NCBI GenBank assembly: GCA_016297945.1
Contig: JAEDFR010000098.1
Coordinates: 1 to 8,501, forward strand
Source: Lachnospiraceae bacterium
Lineage (GTDB): Bacteria; Bacillota; Clostridia; Lachnospirales; Lachnospiraceae
Direction of reading: 5' to 3'
DNA: 8,501 nucleotides
In this document: positions 1-5,613 of the stretch, one piece after another
How positions within the stretch are numbered: the stretch's first letter is position 1
Layout of the letters: each line of letters opens with the position of its first letter
Notes under the pieces: model-generated
The model's input: only the letters and a program-made list of their open reading frames with translations
What the model was told of the DNA's origin: nothing
Database searches by the model: none
Translations under genes and position numbers: made by a program

Positions 1-10
1 ATACTTCTCC

Positions 11-28
11 TACACAACTCGTTGTGCA
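11..28. promoter_or_regulatory. Palindromic operator candidate over the transcription start
   Basis: Two 8-base arms, TACACAAC and GTTGTGCA, flank a 2-base centre and match at 7 of 8 positions; the inner CACAAC/GTTGTG is perfect. The palindrome starts about 6 bases after the -10 box at 34-39, so it covers the expected start of transcription. That is a typical place for a repressor dimer to block RNA polymerase. The binding protein cannot be named from the sequence. A short leader-RNA hairpin is an alternative reading. Confidence 0.5.
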
Positions 29-33
29 CATTT

Positions 34-62
34 ATTATAATGCATCCATCATCCGTTATCAA
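34..62 (-). promoter_or_regulatory. Strong sigma-A type promoter for a gene leaving the left edge
   Basis: On the minus strand a -35 box TTGATA (62-57) and a perfect -10 box TATAAT (39-34) are separated by exactly 17 bases. A Shine-Dalgarno AGGAG lies at about 6-10, and the last two minus-strand bases in the window are AT, which would form ATG if the next base is G. It therefore most likely drives a gene starting just outside the window. The lipoprotein gene at 141-677 ends upstream in the same direction and I see no terminator between them, so read-through is also possible. Confidence 0.72.
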
Positions 63-140
63 TATAAAGTTTGTTTTTTTATTCTTTTTAGTTTCTCATG
101 TATTCAATTTGAATTCCTATGTTTTTACTTCTTATTCCTT

Positions 141-677
141 CTATTGCTCTAAGATATATGAATCTACCTTTTCTACAAAGATATTCCAATCATCCGGATA
201 TCCATATTCCCGACAACCGTCTATTGTGACTGTGGTACAATCGCCCGGATCTTCATCACTATTATGAATTAAAATCGAATAAGAAAACAAACTTTCCATA
301 TCCGGATATTCTTCTGTCTGAGGCCAGTAAATACCTGAAAAAAGTGTCACGTTATAATCGACGATATAGCTTCCAAGCTCCTTCATGTTTTCTGCATCAA
401 TATCATACCATGTTTGATTTTTCTGAATTTGATTATTGTCAAAATCTATCCAGTAAGAATAATGTTCTCTGTTTTCATCCCGATAATCAAACGTCACAAT
501 ACTTATTTTAGCAGGCTCGATATTTTCTACTATTTCTAATTTCTCACTTTGTTTTTTCGATATTTTTCCATTCTCAGAAACAGAAGCATTGCCCTTGCAT
601 CCCGTTATAACACACAGCAAAATAAGAACCATTGCTATATTTATTACTCTTTTCTTCACATTTCCTCGTCTTAACAT
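141..677 (-). CDS. Small predicted lipoprotein, third gene of the sigma/anti-sigma operon
   Basis: A 178-residue protein with a lipoprotein signal: positive residues at 3-10, a hydrophobic stretch at about 11-24, and a lipobox ending I24-T25-G26-C27. Cys27 should be lipidated, anchoring an acidic domain of about 150 residues on the outer face of the membrane. I do not recognise the mature domain; it is rich in Asp, Glu, Tyr and Trp and looks like a globular beta-containing domain. Two cysteines near the C-terminus (in DPGDC and IDGC) could form a disulfide. The gene begins 35 bases after the anti-sigma stop with no promoter visible, so it is probably co-transcribed and may take part in sensing envelope stress. 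The ATG at 677 follows AAGGAAAT, a close and moderate Shine-Dalgarno. A GTG six codons later is a weaker option that keeps the signal peptide. No clear terminator follows. Confidence 0.75.
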   Translation of the reverse strand: MLRRGNVKKRVINIAMVLILLCVITGCKGNASVSENGKISKKQSEKLEIVENIEPAKISIVTFDYRDENREHYSYWIDFDNNQIQKNQTWYDIDAENMKELGSYIVDYNVTLFSGIYWPQTEEYPDMESLFSYSILIHNSDEDPGDCTTVTIDGCREYGYPDDWNIFVEKVDSYILEQ

Positions 678-712
678 ATTTCCTTGTTCCCCGTTTCCCT
701 CAATATCTGTGC

Positions 713-2083
713 TTATTGTCCCAAAAAATATCCTTCATCCGAATTCCCGGTAAGATTCAGTTTGTACTTATTCCCCCAGAATAAGTCAGCGTACACCTCT
801 CCCTGAACTTCATCCATATTTCCATCAGAATCCATGACACGAAGTCGTATGGTTGCCTTCGAACCATCTTGGATTTCTTTTGCAAAGTCTTCCGGAATTA
901 ACTGAAAACTCACATTTTGACCGCTTTGTAATGCACGATTGTCCGCTTCACACATAGACTGATGTGCGGATATATTTTCACACTCTACATCTATGAGTAT
1001 ACCATAGACTGCATCGTCTGCGTAGTTGACAACGGTAAATTCGAGCACTTCTTTTGTTTGATCACGATTTGAAAAATCGACCTGTGCATTGGTTTCAACT
1101 GATGCGCCTCCAAAAACAACATTCGACAGCTCCGTTTTTCTGACTAATGCTTCCAGTAAGTTGATGTCTGTTCCGACACTCTTAATCTCTACACCTGCAA
1201 ATTCTGATGCATCAGAGCTTGTGACAGAAAGTGTTTTTGTTTTGCCATCTATTTTATATTCAAATACAACTTCATTCAGATTCTCAATCTGCGCAAGAAA
1301 AATATAAGCATACATCTTCAATCTTTCTTCAAATGCTTCCTGTCTGTCTGAAGAAAAATCATTTTCAAAAATCATTTTCCAAACATAGGGTTCCTCTGAT
1401 GTCTGAAGTTCATTTGTAAAACCTCCCGTATAAGCAGTCATATTTAATGCATTTACGATTTTCCCATTAGAAGGCATGTTCCCAATATACGGATTATAGA
1501 CTGCATACAGAGCAGAAGTAAGTGGTGAAATCGCCTCCCCGTTTGCCCAGATAATCCGGTCACCGATCCATACCTGACGAATCTTTTCGGATGCAACATA
1601 TGTCTGTTTTGCCGTCGTCTTATAGAAAAAGCTCTTTGGCACACAGCGCACCGATATTTCTACCACCCCTTCTGCTTCACTGATATCAATTTTCTGTATT
1701 CCCTGCTCGGAAGTGGTATTTACTGCAACCGACAATTCTGCATCGGAAACATCAAGATTGTACGCAAGATAATCTGTATTCATATATTGTCCTGCCAAAT
1801 AATATCTTGCACAAAATACCATCACAGCAATTGCCCAAACAATTGCTGCGCAAAGAATGATATGTTTTTGATGCCTTTTTTTCGTTTTTTTCAGAAAGTC
1901 AATTTCCTTTTTTTCTTTTTCTGCAACTTCCATATCCTGAGTTTTCATCTGTTCGAATACATGTTTACATTGTTCGCACTCCCTAAGATGCATCTTTACT
2001 TCTCTATTGGTAACATCACTGGTAAGTTCATCTATATAAGACGGTAATAGGTCCTGTATCATTTCACATGGAATTTTACTCAT
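713..2083 (-). CDS. Membrane-spanning anti-sigma factor with zinc-finger N-terminus
   Basis: A 456-residue protein predicted to hold the neighbouring ECF sigma factor inactive at the membrane. The cytoplasmic N-terminus has the zinc-binding anti-sigma motif HxxxCxxC (H32, C36, C39), with C6 as a likely extra ligand. A charged linker (about 47-74) leads to one transmembrane helix (about 75-92). The remaining 360 or so residues lie outside the membrane. Part of this outer region (about 193-275, with NPYIGN and ELQTSEEPY) resembles the DUF4825 domain found in Firmicute anti-sigma factors, which is my recollection of the family and was not searched. The ATG at 2083 is chosen because AAGGAGG lies nine bases upstream. 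The in-frame TTG at 2092 abuts that Shine-Dalgarno and cannot be the start. The gene overlaps the sigma stop by eight bases (ATGAGTAA), implying translational coupling and balanced synthesis of the pair. Confidence 0.88.
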   Translation of the reverse strand: MSKIPCEMIQDLLPSYIDELTSDVTNREVKMHLRECEQCKHVFEQMKTQDMEVAEKEKKEIDFLKKTKKRHQKHIILCAAIVWAIAVMVFCARYYLAGQYMNTDYLAYNLDVSDAELSVAVNTTSEQGIQKIDISEAEGVVEISVRCVPKSFFYKTTAKQTYVASEKIRQVWIGDRIIWANGEAISPLTSALYAVYNPYIGNMPSNGKIVNALNMTAYTGGFTNELQTSEEPYVWKMIFENDFSSDRQEAFEERLKMYAYIFLAQIENLNEVVFEYKIDGKTKTLSVTSSDASEFAGVEIKSVGTDINLLEALVRKTELSNVVFGGASVETNAQVDFSNRDQTKEVLEFTVVNYADDAVYGILIDVECENISAHQSMCEADNRALQSGQNVSFQLIPEDFAKEIQDGSKATIRLRVMDSDGNMDEVQGEVYADLFWGNKYKLNLTGNSDEGYFLGQ

Positions 2084-2558
2084 TCTTTTCAACCTCCTTT
2101 TTTAATCGTTCCTTGGCTCTGTAAAAATTTACCCGCGCCCAGTTCTCCGTCTTCCCCATGATCTCACCAATTTCTTTAAAGGATAGACTTCCAAATATTC
2201 GAAGATATAAAATTTCTCGGAAAGGCTCCGGACACACATGCAGTTTTTTCATTAGTTCTATTCGTTGCATCCGGTCGAAAACTTCCGTTTCTACGTTTGC
2301 TACGGAAAGATTTTCGTAATCATCGATGGTTTCTTCTGTCGGATGCTTTCTTTGATATGCCAGCAGTTGATTTTTTGCGATTGCACAAAGCCACGTGGAT
2401 AATTTGCAGCTTCCATCATATCGATGAATGCTTTTAATCGCCTGATAAAATGTTTCCTGCGTTAATTCTTCAGCAATGTCTTCATTATGTGTCTTTGACA
2501 ACATAAATTTATAAACCGTTCTGGCATATGTCTGATAGATTTCATCCATTGACTGCAT
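2076..2558 (-). CDS. ECF-type RNA polymerase sigma factor
   Basis: A 160-residue sigma-70 family protein of the extracytoplasmic-function group, with only regions 2 and 4, as its length shows. Region 2 covers about residues 5-70, with the AEELTQETFYQAI helix and a STWLCAIAKNQLL stretch that should contact the -10 element. Region 4 covers about 95-155, with a helix-turn-helix (SFKEIGEIMGKTENWARVNFYRAKERL) that reads the -35 element. The start ATG at 2558 follows AAAGGAGG with a 7-base gap. The last codons (AAG GAG GTT) also form the Shine-Dalgarno of the anti-sigma gene. The expected role is to redirect RNA polymerase to a small regulon when the anti-sigma factor senses an envelope signal. Such systems usually drive their own operon. 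The specific signal and targets cannot be told from this sequence. Confidence 0.92.
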   Translation of the reverse strand: MQSMDEIYQTYARTVYKFMLSKTHNEDIAEELTQETFYQAIKSIHRYDGSCKLSTWLCAIAKNQLLAYQRKHPTEETIDDYENLSVANVETEVFDRMQRIELMKKLHVCPEPFREILYLRIFGSLSFKEIGEIMGKTENWARVNFYRAKERLKKEVEKNE

Positions 2559-2615
2559 TCCTTCGCCTCCTTTCGTCTTATTCTTCTATCCATTAATGTC
2601 TTGGATTTAGGATTC

Positions 2616-2621
2616 GTTACA
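2616..2621 (-). promoter_or_regulatory. Possible ECF -35 element (TGTAAC) upstream of the sigma gene
   Basis: TGTAAC on the minus strand lies about 58 bases before the sigma start and directly after the A-tract repeats. It contains the AAC core typical of ECF -35 elements; Bacillus subtilis SigX promoters are known for a TGTAAC -35. I do not find a convincing CGAC or CGTC -10 box 16-17 bases downstream; the nearest is AGAC at a spacing of 14. Autoregulation is therefore suggested but not shown. Confidence 0.35.
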
Positions 2622-2624
2622 GTT

Positions 2625-2672
2625 ATTTTTTCACTATTTTTTCACTAATTTTCACTATTTTTTCACTATTTT
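2625..2672. repeat. Phased A-tract tandem repeat, about four 11-bp units
   Basis: The core TCACTA recurs at 2631, 2642, 2652 and 2663, at spacings of 11, 10 and 11. Each copy is preceded by four to six T's. On the minus strand the unit reads AGTGAAAAAAT. A-tracts in phase with the DNA helix are known to bend DNA, and the block lies directly upstream of the sigma-operon promoter region, where it could act as an UP element or activator platform. It is too short and too low in complexity to be a CRISPR. Confidence 0.8.
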
Positions 2673-2701
2673 CCATTATCTTCAGATAAAAATCAGGATT
2701 T

Positions 2702-3028
2702 CTAAATGCTATTGCAGCTTTCACTCTCCACCTTCTTAACAGGGTGTCTGATTACTGTTTTCCACTTCTGTGGTGCAACCTTCCTTGCATCTGACATATA
2801 GATTTCATGATGGAGCCTTTTATCACTAAAATCATTTACATAGCCATTCTCTGCAAGAAATTTATCCATAAGAGCCACGGTTGCTGGTTCATCATCAAAA
2901 GAGCCTATATGCATAATCTGTACACAAAGCCCTTCCTCCACCGTAAGAAATTCTGCATCTGAGCAATCTATTTTCTTCTTTTTGGAAGCCGTTTGAACCG
3001 CCCAATCAAAATCAGCTTTCTCTAATTC
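2702..3028 (-). pseudogene. 5'-truncated GyrI-like domain gene (C-terminal half only)
   Basis: About 108 codons encode the C-terminal half of a GyrI-like small-molecule-binding protein: DFDWAVQTASKKKK, then GLCVQIMHIGSFDDEPATV, RLHHEIYMSDARKVAP and KTVIRHPVKK. These match the conserved second half of family members that are usually 200-215 residues long. The first half is missing. Upstream the homology runs straight into the 3' end of the ClbS-like gene in another frame, so a deletion probably fused the two. A Shine-Dalgarno-like GAGGAG lies just before it, but no ATG, GTG or TTG in the right frame follows at a usable distance. The open frame does extend back to an ATG at 3133, but that stretch is ClbS DNA read in the wrong frame. 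A functional intact ancestor beside ClbS is inferred. No convincing terminator follows. Confidence 0.72.
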
Positions 3029-3564
3029 TCCTCGCAATTCTTCTTGTGTGCCTTCATTTTTTTCATAGCCCAGTCGTAGTGACTGCTGGTTGTACTGATA
3101 AAATATCCGCCTATACAACTTCCTCCAACCCATGGATAAAAAGTATTTGTAAACAATTCTTCCTGCGAAAAAGTATCCAATGCTTCCATCACTCTTTTAT
3201 GTGAATCCTTAAATTTTTCCAGAGCTTCTTCTTCCGAAATAGTTTGACAACGATTATAAAATACTAGGTTCATATCGCCATACGTTTTCCAGTTGTAGCC
3301 TTCCATCAAAAAAGGCTTGTTACATCCATTCTCACGATTTTGTAGCCACGCAAGCAGCAGTAAATGCCATTCATGCAAATGCATCAGCACATCGCGAAGA
3401 TTTTTGTCACGCTTCCAATGTGCTTCCTTTTTCTTTTCATCAGAACCAAAGTCATATTCTGCTTCTTTCTCAGCATCTGTCCTGTTTTCAATCATGGTAA
3501 GCAGTTTCTCATAGTTTGTATTTGCTGCTGTTATTAATTCCTCTTTGTTTTTTGGTCTTGGCAT
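3022..3564 (-). CDS. ClbS/DfsB family four-helix bundle protein (DUF1706)
   Basis: A 180-residue cytoplasmic protein beginning MPRPKNKEEL, the characteristic start of the ClbS/DfsB (DUF1706, DinB-like four-helix bundle) family. Family landmarks are H64-E65-W66-H67 in the second helix region, YNWKTYGDMN, and the C-terminal SSHYDWA (160-166). ClbS of Escherichia coli protects its host from colibactin by opening the cyclopropane warhead. Most homologues in Firmicutes are untested, so the substrate here is unknown. The ATG at 3564 is chosen because AAGG lies about seven bases upstream and the family starts with MPRPK; the open frame extends upstream, but only into the regulator gene. The gene lies 16 bases after the WYL regulator stop, so the two form an operon. 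Its last five or six residues may be altered by the deletion that joined it to the GyrI-like remnant. Confidence 0.87.
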   Translation of the reverse strand: MPRPKNKEELITAANTNYEKLLTMIENRTDAEKEAEYDFGSDEKKKEAHWKRDKNLRDVLMHLHEWHLLLLAWLQNRENGCNKPFLMEGYNWKTYGDMNLVFYNRCQTISEEEALEKFKDSHKRVMEALDTFSQEELFTNTFYPWVGGSCIGGYFISTTSSHYDWAMKKMKAHKKNCEEN

Positions 3565-3580
3565 AATTTTTCCTTCTTTC

Positions 3581-4495
3581 TCAAATTTCTTTTTCATACT
3601 TTTTTGCAATATTGGAAGCGATTCGGCAGAGATTTTCTCTTAGAAACTCCGGTTCCATCACAGTTACCTTATCCTTGCAGGAAAGTATCCATGTAAGCAG
3701 GCTCTCATTATCCGAATACTCATGTTCAAACAATAAGCTGCCATCAGACTGCACGGTAAAAGAATCTATCCCAAATTCCTCTATCAGATGCCATTTCATA
3801 GAAGAATCAAAAACAGCCTTTACCCTTGTTGTAGCCGGAAATAGATGTTCATTGGATAAATCCGGCATAGGAACGTTTCTTCCTGTTTCAAATACAGTCT
3901 CACAAGCGATTTTATCCATACGATTGAGCTTGAACATACGAAATTCCTTTCGTAACAGACAGTAACCATACACATACCAGCTACTCCACTTAAAGATTAA
4001 AAAATATGGTTCGATCTTTCTTGTGCTGTCCCCGCTTGGTGCATAATAATGAAAGCCCAGTATTCTTCTTTCTTCTATAGCATTCTGAATCATTTCAATC
4101 TTTGGTGACAAAGAATCCTTGTACCAGGAAGAAAGATCAATCAATATGGATTCACTGCCGCTTATGTATTCAGAAGAACCCGATTTGATTTTCTCCATAA
4201 GCTGCCCATAATAGTGACTGCCACTTACGCTATCTAGACTTCGAAGTCCTGCCAATATCATCTGCATATCTTTGGATGTCAGTAAAGTTCTATCCATCCG
4301 ATATCCATCCATAATGCTGATTCCTCCACCGGTCCCCTGTGTGGTAGTAATGGGAATTCCCGCTTTGCATAAATTCTCAATATCTCTGTTAATCGTCCTT
4401 CTTGAAACCTCAAACTTTTCTGCAAGCTCAGGTGCCGTAACTTTTTCTTTCTGTAATAATACAGAAAGAATTCCGATGAGTCTGTCTATCTTCAT
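3581..4495 (-). CDS. HTH and WYL-domain transcriptional regulator (YafY/PafC-like)
   Basis: A 304-residue DNA-binding regulator. An N-terminal DeoR-like winged helix-turn-helix (about 1-60) holds VTAPELAEKFEVSRRTINRD, followed by the GIPI-T-QGTGGGI turn common in this family. The WYL domain (about 132-300) carries the namesake motif as W173-Y174-V175 and the usual EPYFLIFK and FRMFKLNRM stretches. WYL domains bind ligands, in some cases single-stranded DNA or nucleotides, as in the mycobacterial PafBC DNA-damage regulators. The ATG at 4495 is preferred because family members start MKIDRL and an AGGAAG lies about 11 bases upstream. Earlier in-frame codons would run through the operator at 4531-4556. 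As first gene of the operon it probably controls itself and the ClbS-like gene through that operator. Whether it activates or represses cannot be read from the sequence. Confidence 0.88.
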   Translation of the reverse strand: MKIDRLIGILSVLLQKEKVTAPELAEKFEVSRRTINRDIENLCKAGIPITTTQGTGGGISIMDGYRMDRTLLTSKDMQMILAGLRSLDSVSGSHYYGQLMEKIKSGSSEYISGSESILIDLSSWYKDSLSPKIEMIQNAIEERRILGFHYYAPSGDSTRKIEPYFLIFKWSSWYVYGYCLLRKEFRMFKLNRMDKIACETVFETGRNVPMPDLSNEHLFPATTRVKAVFDSSMKWHLIEEFGIDSFTVQSDGSLLFEHEYSDNESLLTWILSCKDKVTVMEPEFLRENLCRIASNIAKKYEKEI

Positions 4496-4530
4496 GCTAT
4501 TATTCACTTCCTGCCTTATCATAACATTCC

Positions 4531-4556
4531 AAACACGACAACTATATGTCATGTTT
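4531..4556. promoter_or_regulatory. Inverted-repeat operator candidate for the WYL regulator
   Basis: Two 10-base arms, AAACACGACA and TGTCATGTTT, are separated by six bases and match at 9 of 10 positions. The site lies directly downstream of a TATAAT at 4562-4557 and about 36 bases before the WYL regulator start. Its dimer-like symmetry and position in the leader suggest self-regulation. Assigning it to the WYL protein is an inference from position. Confidence 0.62.
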
Positions 4557-4608
4557 ATTATAACACCGCTATCGAAATTATTAAATAACTGTCTGTTTTC
4601 TTTTTCAA
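4557..4608 (-). promoter_or_regulatory. Candidate promoters of the WYL-ClbS operon
   Basis: Two options lie on the minus strand. The first has -35 TTGAAA (4608-4603), a 17-base spacer and -10 TTTAAT (4585-4580), starting near 4573, so the operator at 4531-4556 lies inside the transcript. The second has a perfect -10 TATAAT (4562-4557) but no recognisable -35 box. It would start inside the operator and could depend on an activator. Confidence 0.45.
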
Positions 4609-4612
4609 AGCT

Positions 4613-4631
4613 GAAAATGATAATCGTTATG
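4613..4631. promoter_or_regulatory. Fur-box-like sequence upstream of the WYL operon
   Basis: GAAAATGATAATCGTTATG matches 16 of 19 positions of the classical Fur box GATAATGATAATCATTATC, including the core TGATAAT-N-xTTATxA. It lies five bases upstream of the -35 candidate at 4608-4603. This could link the operon to iron levels, but AT-rich DNA yields such matches by chance and no iron gene is nearby. Confidence 0.35.
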
Positions 4632-4688
4632 ATCTATAAAAAGGAATGCAATATCCAATCTGACCCTGATATATTATTTACCTGGTAT

Positions 4689-4724
4689 AAAAAAAGACCG
4701 CATACCTCAAACAGATATACAGTC
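4689..4724 (-). terminator. Rho-independent terminator after the MATE-AraC operon
   Basis: On the minus strand a 10-bp stem (GACTGTATAT pairing with GTATGCGGTC, three G-T wobbles) encloses a 9-base loop. Seven T's follow directly (complement of 4689-4695). It begins 16 bases past the stop of the AraC-type regulator and should end that transcript before the WYL operon promoter. Confidence 0.8.
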
Positions 4725-4740
4725 CATTTTTATTATACCG

Positions 4741-5613
4741 TCAATTTGCTGTTTTCAACGGAAAACAGATATCGATTTCCATATAACCATCTTCTCTTAC
4801 CATACGATAAATATCCAGAATCGGTCTTTCATCCAACTGATTTTTTGTCTTTGACAGCCATCTGCAAAATATCTCCTGATAGACCATATACAAAAACTGC
4901 GGATATCCCTTAAAATGATATACGGCATACTTTCCACTATCAAAGCTTTGCGTAAGAATATCTCTATTCTCCTTCAAAACCGGATGTTTTGGCGAAATTG
5001 TCTGGCACAACTCATACATACAATGATCTTCGTCTGTAATGGACGGATCATCGATGGTACACTCAATATAGACAGTGTCTTTGGTTGCCAGATGTTGATA
5101 TTTTTCTATAAACGTACACCATTCTTTTGGCAAATCATGATAATTTCCCTTTTTTCTTTCGTAAATAACCGTAAAACCCTCAAGCCACTCAACACTAATC
5201 AGTTCCTCTGTATCTTCTAATTCATCCAAGGATATGCCATTTGAAAAAGAACTCTCTATCACAATCTGTTCACTGTTTTTCCGAAAATCAGCCGGTGAAA
5301 TATCCAGATGTTTCTTAAATGCCGTAGCAAAATTTGACGAAGAATACCCGTATTCTCCGCCAATCTCTGTGATGCTTTTCTCTTTCTCAACTTTCAGTCG
5401 CCATGCGCTTCTCTCCAGACGCACCCGCTTAATAAATTGATACAAGGCCTCATTGGTATCCTCTTTAAACATACGAGTCAGATGATATTTTGAATATGCA
5501 CAATGACGTGCCACGTCATCCACAGTGATATCCTCTTCGATATGGTCAAAGATATAGCTGATTGCCTTATTGATGACCGCACTCCGTATGGTCGTGCTTT
5601 CTCTATCTTCCAT
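4741..5613 (-). CDS. AraC-family regulator with GyrI-like effector-binding domain
   Basis: A 290-residue regulator. The N-terminal AraC DNA-binding domain has two helix-turn-helix motifs, at about 30-50 (VDDVARHCAYSKYHLTRMFK) and 80-100 (ITEIGGEYGYSSSNFATAFKK), ending in the family signature SPADFR (106-111). The C-terminal part (about 135-288) resembles the GyrI-like/AraC effector-binding domain, a pocket that binds drugs and other small hydrophobic compounds in proteins such as Rob and BmrR. The usual AraC order (sensor first) is reversed here, as in the Rob-like subgroup. Its ATG directly follows the TAG stop of the MATE pump with no base between, and its Shine-Dalgarno AGAGGTG lies inside the pump's last codons, so the two are co-translated. 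The simplest reading is a drug-sensing activator of the pump operon; the ligand is unknown. Confidence 0.9.
   Translation of the reverse strand: MEDRESTTIRSAVINKAISYIFDHIEEDITVDDVARHCAYSKYHLTRMFKEDTNEALYQFIKRVRLERSAWRLKVEKEKSITEIGGEYGYSSSNFATAFKKHLDISPADFRKNSEQIVIESSFSNGISLDELEDTEELISVEWLEGFTVIYERKKGNYHDLPKEWCTFIEKYQHLATKDTVYIECTIDDPSITDEDHCMYELCQTISPKHPVLKENRDILTQSFDSGKYAVYHFKGYPQFLYMVYQEIFCRWLSKTKNQLDERPILDIYRMVREDGYMEIDICFPLKTAN

Noticed and set aside
100..125. Terminator after the lipoprotein gene formed by the ATTCAA/TTGAAT repeat
   Set aside because: The stem is short and imperfect, and on the minus strand it is followed by A-rich, not T-rich, sequence.
2084..2092. TTG start of the anti-sigma gene at 2092
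   Set aside because: It directly abuts the AAGGAGG ribosome site, leaving no spacing. The ATG at 2083 has ideal spacing.
2625..2672. CRISPR-like array
   Set aside because: The units are 10-11 bp, of low complexity, and have no spacers.
3022..3133. A -1 frameshift fusion of the ClbS-like protein with the GyrI-like half, using the seven A's at 3057-3063 (minus strand)
   Set aside because: The run is not phased as X_XXY_YYZ in the ClbS frame (ATG AAA AAA ATG), and the GyrI part lacks its first half. A deletion scar explains the arrangement better.
4272..4913. Plus-strand open frame of 213 codons across the WYL and AraC genes
   Set aside because: It is antisense to two well-recognised genes, has no ribosome site or recognisable protein, and crosses the terminator.
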